Source of the DNA: Marinomonas gallaica | GTDB taxonomy: Bacteria > Pseudomonadota > Gammaproteobacteria > Pseudomonadales > Marinomonadaceae | NCBI RefSeq assembly: GCF_001639745.1 | Contig: NZ_LTAX01000001.1 | Span: 62,001-126,000, forward strand | Direction: 5' to 3' | Length of the DNA: 64,000 bases | Program-made: the position numbers and the translations under genes | In this document: piece by piece, positions 11,641 to 21,453 of the stretch | Numbering within the stretch: the stretch's first letter is position 1 | Layout: every line of letters starts with the position of its first letter | The notes under the pieces: model-generated | Database searches by the model: none | The model's input: only the letters and a program-made list of their open reading frames with translations | Told to the model about the DNA's origin: nothing

Positions 11641-11816
11641 AATAGCTAATATGTATACCTAGAAAAATGATGCGGCATTTTAGCGAATTTCTAATCACTT
11701 GGGTACGATATAAGACAATTTCCCATTTCAATACTTGTTGAACGACTTCATGCTGAGCACTTTTCAACCAACCCAATTCAATCGCTGCATTTTTTAACCT
11801 TTTTATCGAAAAACCG

Positions 11817-11844
11817 TTGACAGCTAAAAATAAATCACCATAAT
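11817..11844 (+). promoter_or_regulatory. sigma-70 promoter of the tRNA-Leu gene
   Basis: A perfect -35 TTGACA (11817-11822), a 16-bp spacer and a -10 CATAAT (11839-11844, five of six matches) lie 20 bp before the mature tRNA start. Confidence 0.75.
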
Positions 11845-11863
11845 ACGCCTCACCTTTTTCAAA

Positions 11864-11949
11864 GCCAGTGTGGTGGAATTGGTAGACACGATGGATTCAA
11901 AATCCATTGCCTATAAAGCGTGCCGGTTCGAGTCCGGCCACTGGTACCA
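11864..11949 (+). tRNA. tRNA-Leu (anticodon CAA)
   Basis: An 86-nt type II tRNA reading UUG. The acceptor arms GCCAGTG and CACTGGT pair with one G-U at the first position; discriminator A and an encoded CCA follow. The anticodon stem ATGGA / TCCAT closes the loop TTCAAAA, with CAA at 11898-11900. A long variable arm follows, then the T-loop region GGTTCGAGTCC. It stands alone with its own promoter and terminator. Confidence 0.96.
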
Positions 11950-11962
11950 TCTTTATGATGCG

Positions 11963-11994
11963 AAAAGCCCCGAACGAGAGTTCGGGGCTTTTTT
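11963..11994 (+). terminator. terminator after tRNA-Leu
   Basis: A strong GC-rich hairpin (AAAAGCCCCGAAC / GTTCGGGGCTTTT, 4-nt loop) followed by a T-run, 13 nt after the CCA end. Confidence 0.93.
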
Positions 11995-12000
11995 CGTTTC

Positions 12001-12026
12001 TAAGGCACTGAATATCGACTGCCTTA
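12001..12026. repeat. inverted repeat between two terminators
   Basis: Arms TAAGGCA / TGCCTTA with a 12-nt spacer. It lies between the tRNA terminator and the terminator of phoX. No function can be assigned. Confidence 0.5.
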
Positions 12027-12031
12027 ATATA

Positions 12032-12060
12032 AAAAAACGGCACCTCATGCGCCGTTTTTT
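12032..12060. terminator. bidirectional terminator after phoX
   Basis: Arms AAAAAACGGC / GCCGTTTTTT around a 9-nt loop, with runs of T in both directions. It lies 22 bp past the phoX stop and also backs up the tRNA terminator. Confidence 0.8.
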
Positions 12061-12081
12061 ATTTAATACTCTTATATCGAA

Positions 12082-13992
12082 CTAGCCGATCATTTCGCCG
12101 TCTTCACGGGAAATCGCGATCACACTTGAACGAGGCACAGAGCCCGCGCCGTTAGGCCAGCTTGAATCACCTTTCTCGCCTGGATGCTGAACACTGACAA
12201 ACATGGTTGTACGGTCAGCACTCCATGCAGAACCCGTAATTTCACACTCTTTAGGTCCTACTAGGAAACGCTTGATCTCACCTGTCTCTGGATCAGCCAC
12301 CAACATTTGGTTGTTACCTTGACCTGCAAAGCCTTTCTCGTTCGAGTAGTTACCATCCGTTTGAATCCAAAGCAGACCTTTTGAGTCAAACTTTAGACCA
12401 TCTGGCGAGTTAAACATATTGTCTTTATTAACGTTCTTAGAGCCTGCATAGGCATCATCGTACACCGCTGGGTTACCTGCCATTACGAACAGATCCCAAT
12501 TAAATTTAGGCGCTGTATGATCTTGGCCCTCTGGACGCCAGCGAACAATTTGACCGTAGTTATTTTTAACACGTGGGTTTGGTCCACCAGCTGGCGTTTC
12601 GTCACCACCCGCATTCGGTTTAACGCCACGGTTTTTGTTGTTGGTTAGACAGCAGTATACCTCTGCTTTGTTTGGATTAGACGCGACCCACTCAGGACGG
12701 TCCATTGTCGTTGCACCCACTTTTGATGCAGCCTCACGAGTGTAAATAGCGATTTCCGCCTCGCTCATGCCTGTTGACTTCGGCGTTAACGCTAACCACA
12801 TACCTGTGTTGTTATCGTTAAATTTAGCAACGTACAGAGTCCCTTCTTCTAGAAGGTCATTATTATCGCCGCCTACAACGAATTTATTCTTTGAGACGAA
12901 ACGGTAAAGAAATTCACCTCGCTCATCATCACCTAGGTAAACCACAACATGGCCATTAGCTGCCACTTCTACTTCTGCGTTTTCATGCTTGAAACGACCC
13001 AGTGCAGTGCGCTTCTTAGGACGTGCAGTAGGATTAAGTGGATCAATCTCTACGATGTAACCAAAACGGTTTGGTTCTTGTGGATCTTTTGACAGGTCAA
13101 AGCGAGAGTCTGCCATTGCCCATTTGTAGCCACGATCTTCATGACTAATACCGTAGCGTTTCATCTGCGGCGTCAATTCATAGTTTTTATCACTTGAGGA
13201 GAAGTAGCCATTGAAGTTTTCTTCACACGTAAGGTAGGTACCCCAAGGTGTTTGACCGTTACCACAGTTATTCCAAGTACCTTTTGCAACCACACCTTTT
13301 GAATCGGCTTTGGTTTTCATAAGGTCATGACCACGAGCCGGACCCGTGATATCCATTTCTGTATCAGCGGTAATACGACGGTTGTATTCAGAGTCTTTTA
13401 CAATACCCCATTTGCCATCGCGACGTGCGACTTCAACAACAGTAACACCATGTGCTGCTTTGTTTTTACGCACATCATCAGCAGTCGTTGGCACACCGTC
13501 TGTACGATTAGCATGCAGCGTTGAAGCATTTGTGTATTCGTTGTTCACACAAAGAATTTGACGACCGTTGTGCGAAAAAAGCGCCATGCCGTCATTGTGA
13601 TCACCAAAGGCTAGCTCTTGAGATTCACCCGTACCACCTGTTGCTGGGTTAAACGCTGGCGCATTTGAAAATAAAGGCTCGCCCCAAGACGCAAGAACTT
13701 CCCACTTATAACCTTGCGGCACCGTGACAGTATCCATTGTGTTTGCTTTGACCATATCGAAAGCCAGACGAGACATTTTATTAGACTCTTCACCTGCCAA
13801 TGCCTTGCCCGCAGCAAATGTGGTAGAACCCATCACAAACGCTGTCGCGCCTACAGCTGCACCACCAGACAAGAAGCCGCGACGAGAAACCATGCTCTTA
13901 GCCGTTTCTTCAAACTCAACCATTTCTGGTGCAGGACGAACTAGCTCATCATGCTCATCAAAGCCTAACATTTGATCTTGCTTAACAGACAT
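12082..13992 (-). CDS. phoX: PhoX family alkaline phosphatase, Tat-exported
   Basis: Calcium/iron phosphatase of the PhoX (DUF839) family that frees phosphate from organic esters outside the cytoplasm. A twin-arginine signal is visible at residues 36-41 (SRRGFL) followed by an Ala/Gly-rich hydrophobic stretch. The diagnostic PhoX block GTWNNCGNGQTPWGTYLTC is followed by EENFNGYF, and a DGLKFDSKGLLWIQTDGN segment lies further on. The length of 636 residues is normal. The ribosome site is GAGGG before ATG. An array of PhoB-box repeats about 100-145 bp upstream suggests induction by phosphate starvation. Confidence 0.92.
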   Translation of the reverse strand: MSVKQDQMLGFDEHDELVRPAPEMVEFEETAKSMVSRRGFLSGGAAVGATAFVMGSTTFAAGKALAGEESNKMSRLAFDMVKANTMDTVTVPQGYKWEVLASWGEPLFSNAPAFNPATGGTGESQELAFGDHNDGMALFSHNGRQILCVNNEYTNASTLHANRTDGVPTTADDVRKNKAAHGVTVVEVARRDGKWGIVKDSEYNRRITADTEMDITGPARGHDLMKTKADSKGVVAKGTWNNCGNGQTPWGTYLTCEENFNGYFSSSDKNYELTPQMKRYGISHEDRGYKWAMADSRFDLSKDPQEPNRFGYIVEIDPLNPTARPKKRTALGRFKHENAEVEVAANGHVVVYLGDDERGEFLYRFVSKNKFVVGGDNNDLLEEGTLYVAKFNDNNTGMWLALTPKSTGMSEAEIAIYTREAASKVGATTMDRPEWVASNPNKAEVYCCLTNNKNRGVKPNAGGDETPAGGPNPRVKNNYGQIVRWRPEGQDHTAPKFNWDLFVMAGNPAVYDDAYAGSKNVNKDNMFNSPDGLKFDSKGLLWIQTDGNYSNEKGFAGQGNNQMLVADPETGEIKRFLVGPKECEITGSAWSADRTTMFVSVQHPGEKGDSSWPNGAGSVPRSSVIAISREDGEMIG

Positions 13993-14078
13993 CGGTATTC
14001 CCTCAAATTATCGTTTCTAGTTATGAGGCTGTGAACACGTTTCCACTCAGTGCCACATCCTTAATTAAAATCGACGTC

Positions 14079-14135
14079 TATTAAGCCTGCCAAGCATGTC
14101 AGTTTGGTGTTATTAACATGACTGTTTGATAACAG
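14079..14135 (-). promoter_or_regulatory. candidate Pho-box array and -10 element of phoX
   Basis: Read on the minus strand, four 7-mers repeat every 11 bp: CTGTTAT (14129-14135), CAGTCAT (14118-14124), ATAACAC (14107-14113) and CTGACAT (14096-14102). Three of the four match six of seven bases of the PhoB half-site CTGTCAT. Eleven bases further on is TTAATA (14079-14084), placed as a PhoB-dependent -10 would be. The pattern is seen directly; PhoB control is inferred. Confidence 0.65.
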
Positions 14136-14172
14136 AAATATTTCAACACTGTCATCTATATTATAAGAGGGT

Positions 14173-14195
14173 AAAAAAGCCAGAAAATCAGGGCT
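14173..14195 (-). terminator. weak terminator candidate after the EAL gene
   Basis: On the minus strand AGCC and GGCT flank a 10-nt loop and are followed by six T. The stem is short, so confidence is low. Confidence 0.35.
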
Positions 14196-14205
14196 AGAGA
14201 AGCTA

Positions 14206-16287
14206 TTAATTCAAACTTATTGTCGCAGTATTTGAGGCTATCACAGTATGATTTTGCAGAAACTGCTCTAGCTGATCCGTAGGTAATGCCTTTGAAAATA
14301 AAAAGCCTTGGGCAAAATCACATCCCATTTGCGCTAATATCTGACTTTGCTCCTCGTCTTCCACGCCTTCCGCCGTCACCGTCAAATCCAAGGACTTAGC
14401 AATAGAGATAATTGCTTCCAGCATCACCCTACCACGATGTGTTTTAACATCATTTACAAAAACACGATCAATTTTAAGATTATCCAATGGCAATTTTCCG
14501 AGATAACTCAGCGCAGAATACCCCGTTCCAAAATCATCTAGACAAATATTAATACGATGTAAGCGCAACAAATCAGCATTGGCTTTAACGGCTTCGCCGA
14601 TGGATAGGACAGCATCTTCTGTTACTTCAACTTCAACGACTTCAGAGCGCAAGTTACGCTCTTGTAGTCCCAACACTAAATGCTCAATCACATCACGCCG
14701 GACAAAACTTTTTGCCGAGACGTTTATCGAAACAGGTGTGTCTTCACAAAAAAGAGACTGGTGATCGTATATCTCATTTAACGTTTTGCTAATAATGTAC
14801 TTATCTAATTCTATGACCAAATCCAGCTCATGTACCACCTTGATGATCTCCAAAGGCGACACAAACCCCAGCTGATCGTCAAACCAGCGCATCAGAGCTT
14901 CATAGCCACACACCGCGCCAGTATTTAGATCGATTTTAGGCTGCATAAACACTTTTATTTTGCCCTGCCCTAATGCACCAACTAACCCACTTTCGATTTG
15001 CTTTGCACGCTCGTAATCTCTCTGAATCGAGTCGTTGTACAACACAAAAGGAAGCTCTTCTTGCTTAGCAAAGCCTAACGCAACATCAGAACGACTGACT
15101 GAGAGATCAAAACTGGCACAAGATTCATACAAAGCACATCCTGCTCTCATCTCGGAATTAACCACTGCACGAAGATTCAGTAACGCTTGTAGGTTCGATA
15201 AACAGGCTGTGACATAATCCTCAACGTCACTGTATTCCTTTACACGATACACCACTAAAAAGCAACCTTCAGATAAACGGCTTGCCATCATTATAGTGGG
15301 ATCTTGTTCGAACACACTGCTAATACGGCGCAGCTTTTCATCAACTTCTAAGTCACCATCTAACTTAAGCATGCGCTTGAAATTAGACAATTCAAACTGC
15401 ACAAAAGCATAGGGCTGTTTATCAGTAGTCGGTTCCAATTGATCGAACTTTTTACGCAGATATTCTAAGTTAGACAGTTTAGTGACAGCATCAAAATGCT
15501 TTAAAAAGTAGGCCTCATTCGCGGCAATGACCTTTTCTGATATATCAATACCTACCGCTTGTATATGCAGCCCTTCGTGATCCATCACTCGACGCAACCA
15601 CCACTCCACCTCATTACGACTGGCACCAATCTGTAGCGTTAAAGGCAGCTTAAACTCGTTATCACCACCGTGGCGTAAAAGTTCCATACGCCCAATGAAT
15701 TCCTCTCGACTAGCATCAAAAAGACACTCGATGAAGTTATCACTGCGCTTTATACCCGCAACGGAAAATAGACCCTCAAAGGTAGCGTTAGCGAGCATAA
15801 TCTCACCTTCCAAGCTCATCCGTACAATATACAAGCCCTGGCTGTTGAACACACTGCGATAACGTGTATCGACCCGCTCCAACTGCCGCAAAGTATTTTT
15901 GTATTCAGTTAGATCATGACAAATCCCCACAAATGATGGTTTTTCATCACTATCAGAGGTTTTCCCGACCGATAAATGCATATCAAAGAGATCACCATTT
16001 TTGCGACGTGCAATAACCTCTCGACCGCGACCAATGATTTGAGTATGGCCTGTAGTCAAATGATCGTGAATATACTTATCATGTTTAATGGCAACACTTT
16101 CTGGCATCAATACTGATACATTCTGACCAATTACCTCATCGGCACAATAACCAAACAAGTCTTCCGCAGCAGGAGAAAACGCTATAATTAGCCCACAATA
16201 ATTAATAATAATAACGCCATCCGCCGCCGCGTTAATCAGCGCTTGATACAAAACTCCATCTTGGTTAACAGTTCCATCTTGGTTCAT
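14206..16287 (-). CDS. PAS-GGDEF-EAL protein, likely c-di-GMP phosphodiesterase
   Basis: A 693-residue cytosolic protein. Two PAS domains come first (about residues 8-130 and 140-260; first one has [20 protein letters not shown]). A degenerate GGDEF domain follows, in which the GGDEF loop reads [11 protein letters not shown], so cyclase activity is not expected. The C-terminal EAL domain keeps its key motifs: [46 protein letters not shown] and QGFLFSKAL. It should therefore hydrolyse c-di-GMP to pGpG. It starts 2 bp after the stop of a PAS chemoreceptor, so both are probably one operon and may sense the same signal. Confidence 0.88.
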   Translation of the reverse strand: MNQDGTVNQDGVLYQALINAAADGVIIINYCGLIIAFSPAAEDLFGYCADEVIGQNVSVLMPESVAIKHDKYIHDHLTTGHTQIIGRGREVIARRKNGDLFDMHLSVGKTSDSDEKPSFVGICHDLTEYKNTLRQLERVDTRYRSVFNSQGLYIVRMSLEGEIMLANATFEGLFSVAGIKRSDNFIECLFDASREEFIGRMELLRHGGDNEFKLPLTLQIGASRNEVEWWLRRVMDHEGLHIQAVGIDISEKVIAANEAYFLKHFDAVTKLSNLEYLRKKFDQLEPTTDKQPYAFVQFELSNFKRMLKLDGDLEVDEKLRRISSVFEQDPTIMMASRLSEGCFLVVYRVKEYSDVEDYVTACLSNLQALLNLRAVVNSEMRAGCALYESCASFDLSVSRSDVALGFAKQEELPFVLYNDSIQRDYERAKQIESGLVGALGQGKIKVFMQPKIDLNTGAVCGYEALMRWFDDQLGFVSPLEIIKVVHELDLVIELDKYIISKTLNEIYDHQSLFCEDTPVSINVSAKSFVRRDVIEHLVLGLQERNLRSEVVEVEVTEDAVLSIGEAVKANADLLRLHRINICLDDFGTGYSALSYLGKLPLDNLKIDRVFVNDVKTHRGRVMLEAIISIAKSLDLTVTAEGVEDEEQSQILAQMGCDFAQGFLFSKALPTDQLEQFLQNHTVIASNTATISLN

Positions 16288-16289
16288 TG

Positions 16290-17849
16290 TTATTTCCTAA
16301 ACCTTTGTACCAATTCATGCAAATCAACCGACGAGCGCATGGACTGCTCAACAGCCGAGCCAAATACATCCATAAGTTCTGTGTTTTCGTGAGCCAGTTC
16401 AGCAATGCGCACAACTTGGGTACTGGTTTCATCTATTACGCTGGCTTGCTGTACCGAGGCCGCCGACATTTGCATGGTTCGATCCGCTATGTCGTTCATT
16501 CGTTGGCTAACTTGCTCCATTAGAGCCTCTTCTTCCTCAACCAACTGCATACTGTGCATAGAGGCTTCTGCGCCCACCTTGGCTAGGTTAGCGGTACTAA
16601 TAACGCTCTGTGATAAAGATTTCACTTGTTCATCGATATCATGTGTCAGCGCTTGAGTTTTAGACGCAAGGTTTCGCACTTCGTCGGCTACCACGGCAAA
16701 ACCACGACCATGCTCCCCAGCTCGAGCTGCTTCGATGGCAGCGTTAAGCGCCAACAAATTGGTTTGCTCGGCTATTTGATCGATCGACTGAGTGGCAGTG
16801 GAAATATGATCTGTTAATGAACGAACATCATGAATCGCTTGCTCTACAGACTTAACTTTACTGGTGAGCTCCGCGATGGACTGTTTTACGCTCCCACCCA
16901 ATACGGCCGCCTCTTGCATCAACACCGCTCCGGTCTGGGTAAAGTCAGCGGTCTCCGTCACATGGCGCGACACCTCATCGGTTGTTGAGGACATTTCTGT
17001 CATCGCTGTGGCCATTAGATCGGTTTGATTATTTTGATCCACCATTTTGTCATGACTCGATTTTAATGAGCCGTAGCAGGTTTCCATTTGCTGCTCTACC
17101 GCTGAACTAGATTCCTCGATACGCGTCAGTACGGTGGTCATACGACTGTGCAACGACTTCACTCCCATCGACAAAAGCGCGATTGGTGCGGAATGACTCG
17201 AATAGGTTTTCGCAATCAACGGATGCTGAAATGCGTTACCACCCAATTGCTTTTGGATTGATGAAATCATTAGGCGCTGCTTGGAATACAAATACAGACT
17301 GATTGAGATACTCATAAACAACGCTACCATTAAAGCCACTTGCATAGAAAACAACGCAAATATACTTCCTAGCATCACGACTAGTAATACAGCCAGTACC
17401 ATTGGATTTACAAACCAATCTATGAGCGTTGCGAAAGCGCTTGGACTTTTTAATTGTTGATACACTTTTTCAGCGCGAGCTACGTCCTCTCGTTTCGGGC
17501 AAGAGCGGACCGATTCATATCCAATTACTTTGCCACTTTCATAAATCGGCATAACGTAAGCATCGACCCAGTAAAAATCACCATTTTTACAGCGATTCTT
17601 AACCAACCCCATCCACGCTCTACCCGATTTTAGTGTCTGCCACATATTCTCAAATGCCGCTTCAGGCATATCAGGATGACGCACTAAATTATGTGGTTGG
17701 CCAATTAACTCCGAGCGTTCAAAACCACTAATTTTAACAAACTCTTGATTACAGCTAACGACGTAACCCTTGAGATCAGTCGTTGAAATAAGCAGTTCGT
17801 CACTTGGAAAGCGACGCTCTTTCAAAGTGATAGGGTGATTCTTCCTCAT
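16290..17849 (-). CDS. PAS-containing methyl-accepting chemotaxis protein (Aer-like)
   Basis: A 519-residue chemoreceptor. The N-terminal PAS domain (about 20-120) resembles the FAD-binding PAS of Aer, with [20 protein letters not shown] and a [15 protein letters not shown] segment. A hydrophobic region of two short helices at about 165-205 anchors it in the membrane without a large periplasmic domain. The signalling hairpin [20 protein letters not shown] near residue 370 is fully conserved. It probably reports redox or oxygen state to CheA. It is first of a two-gene unit with the EAL gene. Confidence 0.92.
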   Translation of the reverse strand: MRKNHPITLKERRFPSDELLISTTDLKGYVVSCNQEFVKISGFERSELIGQPHNLVRHPDMPEAAFENMWQTLKSGRAWMGLVKNRCKNGDFYWVDAYVMPIYESGKVIGYESVRSCPKREDVARAEKVYQQLKSPSAFATLIDWFVNPMVLAVLLVVMLGSIFALFSMQVALMVALFMSISISLYLYSKQRLMISSIQKQLGGNAFQHPLIAKTYSSHSAPIALLSMGVKSLHSRMTTVLTRIEESSSAVEQQMETCYGSLKSSHDKMVDQNNQTDLMATAMTEMSSTTDEVSRHVTETADFTQTGAVLMQEAAVLGGSVKQSIAELTSKVKSVEQAIHDVRSLTDHISTATQSIDQIAEQTNLLALNAAIEAARAGEHGRGFAVVADEVRNLASKTQALTHDIDEQVKSLSQSVISTANLAKVGAEASMHSMQLVEEEEALMEQVSQRMNDIADRTMQMSAASVQQASVIDETSTQVVRIAELAHENTELMDVFGSAVEQSMRSSVDLHELVQRFRK

Positions 17850-17885
17850 TTACATTCCATTACAAAGTCTAATTGGTAAGGTGAT

Positions 17886-17893
17886 TTATCGGC
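17886..17893 (-). promoter_or_regulatory. possible sigma-28 -10 element
   Basis: Minus strand reads GCCGATAA, the sigma-28 (FliA) -10 consensus, 36 bp before the chemoreceptor ATG. No good -35 (TAAA) is seen at the usual distance, so this is weak. Confidence 0.35.
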
Positions 17894-18088
17894 GGATAAT
17901 GCCAACATACATCCAAAAGCGAAACAGTTGGCCTACTTTTTTTTACACTCTTATTTTCATAAAAGCCAAACCATTGATATTTATCATGTTATTTTATTTA
18001 TAAATATGCATATTAAGCAATAAAAGTGCACAAGAATAGTGCAATCACCTTAAGATTTACACAACGTTACAGAACTCCTCCAAATACA

Positions 18089-18115
18089 AAAAAGGACGGG
18101 ATACCCGTCCTTTTT
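18089..18115. terminator. terminator after the cytochrome b561 gene
   Basis: A perfect 12-bp stem (AAAAAGGACGGG / CCCGTCCTTTTT) with a 3-nt loop. It lies 29 bp past the cytochrome stop. T-runs occur on both strands. Confidence 0.9.
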
Positions 18116-18144
18116 ATAATTCCAGTCTATAAAAGCAGCTTATA

Positions 18145-18660
18145 CTACTTTGAAGTCATTCCGGTAATCATTTGCATAATCAGATTTCTAGGTCCTATTA
18201 AACTAAAGGTAACGACCGCCAAGGTATGAACGAGCACTAGCAAGAAAGTTAGGTTTGCAGCCACTTCATGCAGCTCTTCAGCCCAGTCTTCTCCCCAAAA
18301 GATCCCTTCTAAACTCCAGCCACTTAATCCTGTCATACAAAGACCAAACAATAAGGCGAAGATCATCAACGCTCCTATCGGGTTGTGGCCGTTATCTTCG
18401 GGGATTTTACCAGAACGCATGATATGTATATGCGCCTTAATACCCGCCACGGATGGGAAAAAGTTTTTAAAACGAGCATTGGGACTGCCTACCATTCCCC
18501 AAACCAAACGAACAACCAGAGCGCAGAGAATGTAGTAGCCTGCCAACTCATGCGAATCACCGCCTTCTTCAAAAAAGAAATAGTTAAGCAAAAACGCAAG
18601 CGCCACTGACCAGTGAAACAAACGGATAACAGGGTCCCATATTTTTCCATGAGTCTTCAT
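18145..18660 (-). CDS. cytochrome b561-family membrane protein
   Basis: A 171-residue four-helix membrane protein of the di-heme cytochrome b (COG3658-like) group. It begins KIWDPVIRLFHWSVALAF. Candidate heme-ligand His residues lie in FHWSVA, DSHELAGYY, EELHEVAAN and LVHTLAVV. Such proteins pass electrons between quinol and small periplasmic partners. It follows the PepSY gene by 23 bp, a pairing common in this family. The exact partner is unknown. Confidence 0.85.
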   Translation of the reverse strand: MKTHGKIWDPVIRLFHWSVALAFLLNYFFFEEGGDSHELAGYYILCALVVRLVWGMVGSPNARFKNFFPSVAGIKAHIHIMRSGKIPEDNGHNPIGALMIFALLFGLCMTGLSGWSLEGIFWGEDWAEELHEVAANLTFLLVLVHTLAVVTFSLIGPRNLIMQMITGMTSK

Positions 18661-18683
18661 GTGCGGATTCCTGAAGTCGTTAC

Positions 18684-18956
18684 TTAATCATCGATTTCTA
18701 CTTTTACAGCGTCTCCCGTTACAGGATGGAAATATATTTCAACGCGACGATCTTTATTGTCATACCCATAAATCTCGTAACAGCTACCACTTGTTTCTTT
18801 AAATTTTTTAATGCGGTAACCCTGTTCTTCTATTTGCTTTTTCATTTGATCTTGGGACATCCACATACTGCGATCTTCATCAGTACATTTAGGGCCCGCT
18901 ACCGCAGCCCCGGCAAACGTTAATGCTAAAACGGACGTTAAAAGAATGGTTTTCAT
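18684..18956 (-). CDS. PepSY-domain periplasmic protein
   Basis: A 90-residue protein with a signal peptide (MKTILLTSVLALTFAGAAVA). One PepSY repeat follows, with the pattern IEEQGYRIKKFKETSGSCYE then a Val-Glu-Ile-Tyr-Phe-x-Pro-x-Thr-Gly segment. Two Cys residues in the mature part (KCTDED and GSCYE) could form a disulphide. It is translated before the cytochrome b561 gene and probably acts with it. Its biochemical role is unknown. Confidence 0.8.
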   Translation of the reverse strand: MKTILLTSVLALTFAGAAVAGPKCTDEDRSMWMSQDQMKKQIEEQGYRIKKFKETSGSCYEIYGYDNKDRRVEIYFHPVTGDAVKVEIDD

Positions 18957-19068
18957 AATCTATCTCCTAGTAAGTAAAGTTGACTAGGTAAGATTAAATA
19001 GAAAGTATTAACGCAAACTTAAAGCCAGCCGAAACAAGCAACCGTTCGTTTTAATGGGAACATGACCG

Positions 19069-20313
19069 TTAACTAAGAGCTGTTTCGATGACTTTGGCAA
19101 GTTTAAGCAACGATTGATCTTTACCATTCATGGCTGTCAGCATGAGGCCCATGACGTTAGAATTGAAACTGTATGGCAAGGATATACTGCATCCGTCGAT
19201 GACGTTAGCAAACGTCGTATTTCTTAAACAAAGCAGATTAATCCGGTCAAAATTTTCATCGGATTCGAACTGATCAAACTTAGGTGGTAAGCAAGCAACA
19301 GTTGGCATTAAAAAAACGGTATTTGCGTGCTCGCTTTGAAAGCGTGTTATTAAGGCGCTACGTTGAGCGCACGTTTCCATAAATACTTGCTCTGATACCC
19401 CTTCACCGCGCTTAATGCGTTGCTTCACACGCGGGTCTAGTTGCCCATCCTCTAACGAGAACAGCTGTTTGTAATAGCGTCGACTTTCAACTGCAGAAAA
19501 CTGCCATACGGGCAAAGCTTTGTACGTTTCAAATAACGATAAATCGCAATGCTGGACAACTACACCATGACTTTTTAAGTGATCCAGCGCCACTTTAAAA
19601 CCGTCAGTAATGTCTTTATCTAAATCATCAAAGCCAAAATTTTTCGGTACTACGAGGGTAAGAGGTGCATCAGCTTGCTGAGACGCTTTATTCGATGTCA
19701 GCACATTCCATGCGAGCTCACACGTTTCAACATTTCGCGCCATTACTCCAACGCTGTCCAATGAGTCAGATAACGGTAAGCACCCTACTCGCGAAACACT
19801 TGATTGACTTGGCTTAAAGCCCGTTAATCCACAAAAAGCGGCGGGGATACGTAACGATCCCCCCGTATCGGTTCCCAACGCAATATCAGCCATTCCCTTT
19901 GCGACAGTAACAGCACCACCACTGGTTGACCCTCCCGGTATGCAACCTGGAACAACTGGATTATTAGGTGTTCCATAATGCGGATTCAAGCCAACACCTG
20001 AATAGGCCAACTCAGTCATATTCGTGTGACCAATTAAGCTTGCGCCAGCAGCTCTTAATAATGCGACAGCGTGAGCGTCTTGCTGGGCCGGACGGTCTTT
20101 AAGCAACGTCGTGCCGCCTGATGAAGAGTGTCCTTTCACGTCAAAGGTGGCTTTAATCGAAACCACGGCCCCAGATAAAGGCTTATTTTTTATATCCGCC
20201 ACTTCAATAAAAGGCGCTATAAAAACAGCATCTCTATTCTCTGTGATGTCATTACTGACAGCATTAAGATGCTCTGTCAGGTCACGATTACACCACGCTT
20301 TATGATCAATCAT
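19069..20313 (-). CDS. amidase-signature family hydrolase
   Basis: A 414-residue amidase with the Ser-cisSer-Lys triad. The Lys lies in VVSIKATFDVKG. The nucleophile region reads PGGSTSGGAVTVAKG and is followed by ALGTDTGGSLRIPAAFCGL, the family fingerprint. The substrate cannot be told from the sequence; it is not in a gatCAB context, so a catabolic amide hydrolase is more likely than a GatA. It lies 31 bp downstream of the XRE regulator gene, so the two are probably co-transcribed. Across the divergent promoter are aspA and asparaginase. Confidence 0.85.
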   Translation of the reverse strand: MIDHKAWCNRDLTEHLNAVSNDITENRDAVFIAPFIEVADIKNKPLSGAVVSIKATFDVKGHSSSGGTTLLKDRPAQQDAHAVALLRAAGASLIGHTNMTELAYSGVGLNPHYGTPNNPVVPGCIPGGSTSGGAVTVAKGMADIALGTDTGGSLRIPAAFCGLTGFKPSQSSVSRVGCLPLSDSLDSVGVMARNVETCELAWNVLTSNKASQQADAPLTLVVPKNFGFDDLDKDITDGFKVALDHLKSHGVVVQHCDLSLFETYKALPVWQFSAVESRRYYKQLFSLEDGQLDPRVKQRIKRGEGVSEQVFMETCAQRSALITRFQSEHANTVFLMPTVACLPPKFDQFESDENFDRINLLCLRNTTFANVIDGCSISLPYSFNSNVMGLMLTAMNGKDQSLLKLAKVIETALS

Positions 20314-20344
20314 ACTGAAATCTCCTTATCAGCCAAACACGAGT

Positions 20345-21157
20345 TTAGAAGCGCGCTCGAAAATGCCACTCTCCCTCAGCAATATCATTGCGAATGGAGT
20401 CACGAATATCATCATCTAAGTGTTCATCATCAAAATCATACAACCCTAGCAAGGGAAACACTTTATTACGCTTTATCTCTTTGCCAATGAATTCATAAAC
20501 CACACGTGAACAACACGGCATTCGTTCTCCACTTCCTGACACACCTAAGCGCAGTCCCGTTAGTCGATCCACTCGGTTCTTAAACGTGGGGTATAAAATC
20601 GTTTGCGTCATTTCGAGATTGGTTAGTGTTTCGTAGTCGTGCAAGAAGATCCGATCTCCCAAAAACTGAACAACACCTTTGTACATACCATGAAAGGGCT
20701 TGCCAGTACGACGAGGGTTTAAGCGCTCAGTGCGTTGGTAGTAAGTTTTACTGCCTTGGCGCTCTATACATACCAATGTTCTCAGCACTTTTCCTGGGTA
20801 AGCCATCGATAAATAATATTCAAAGTAATAGCCCACGTACTTATCGATACCATGCTGACCAATACTGTTCAGCTTATCAAAATATTGTTGCTCTAAAGTA
20901 GATGCGATAGGCTCTTGTTCGGCAATTGGACGTACTTGAAGCAAACGACGAAATTGGCTATGAGGTAAAAGGATTTCATGCTCCTCAACCCCAAAAAAAT
21001 CGCAAACTCGACGCAAGGTGCTGTTTGAGGGAAAGGTGGTACCGCTCAAATAGCGGTTAAATTGCGGACGATTAATTGACAGTCGTCGGCACACGTCTGC
21101 AATAGATTTATAATAGCTACAGAGTAACCTTAGGTTTTCTGGAAAACTTTCATTCAT
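20345..21157 (-). CDS. XRE-type transcriptional regulator
   Basis: The first ~65 residues form a Cro/CI-like helix-turn-helix (YYKSIADVCRRLSINRPQFN). Its turn falls at SINRPQFNRYLSG. The remaining ~200 residues are an uncharacterised effector-like domain with no nameable motif. I chose the ATG at 21157 because GGGGGTG lies directly before it. An ATG four codons earlier (21169) has no ribosome site. It precedes the amidase and is divergent from aspA across a 296-bp gap, so it may control one or both units. Confidence 0.8.
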   Translation of the reverse strand: MNESFPENLRLLCSYYKSIADVCRRLSINRPQFNRYLSGTTFPSNSTLRRVCDFFGVEEHEILLPHSQFRRLLQVRPIAEQEPIASTLEQQYFDKLNSIGQHGIDKYVGYYFEYYLSMAYPGKVLRTLVCIERQGSKTYYQRTERLNPRRTGKPFHGMYKGVVQFLGDRIFLHDYETLTNLEMTQTILYPTFKNRVDRLTGLRLGVSGSGERMPCCSRVVYEFIGKEIKRNKVFPLLGLYDFDDEHLDDDIRDSIRNDIAEGEWHFRARF

Positions 21158-21453
21158 AAACACCCCCATTTACTTGCATACTAACGTGTCCACCCCCGCA
21201 GTTAAACCCCAAAAATAGTGCTAATTGGTGTTAAAAAAACATCAGAGAGCATCATATCAAGTCCATTTACGAACTCCCTTTTTAGCATCGAATTCGTTTC
21301 AATAGTAAGTATCTTAATGACCGTTTTTATAGATCTATTGCAGATTTTGATCTTAAAAACTTACTTAAACGAATTGCTCAATAAAGCTCACTCTTTCACC
21401 TTTGATGTGCAGTGTATTACCAATACGCTGCGCATCTTTTTTAGGATGCTGTC

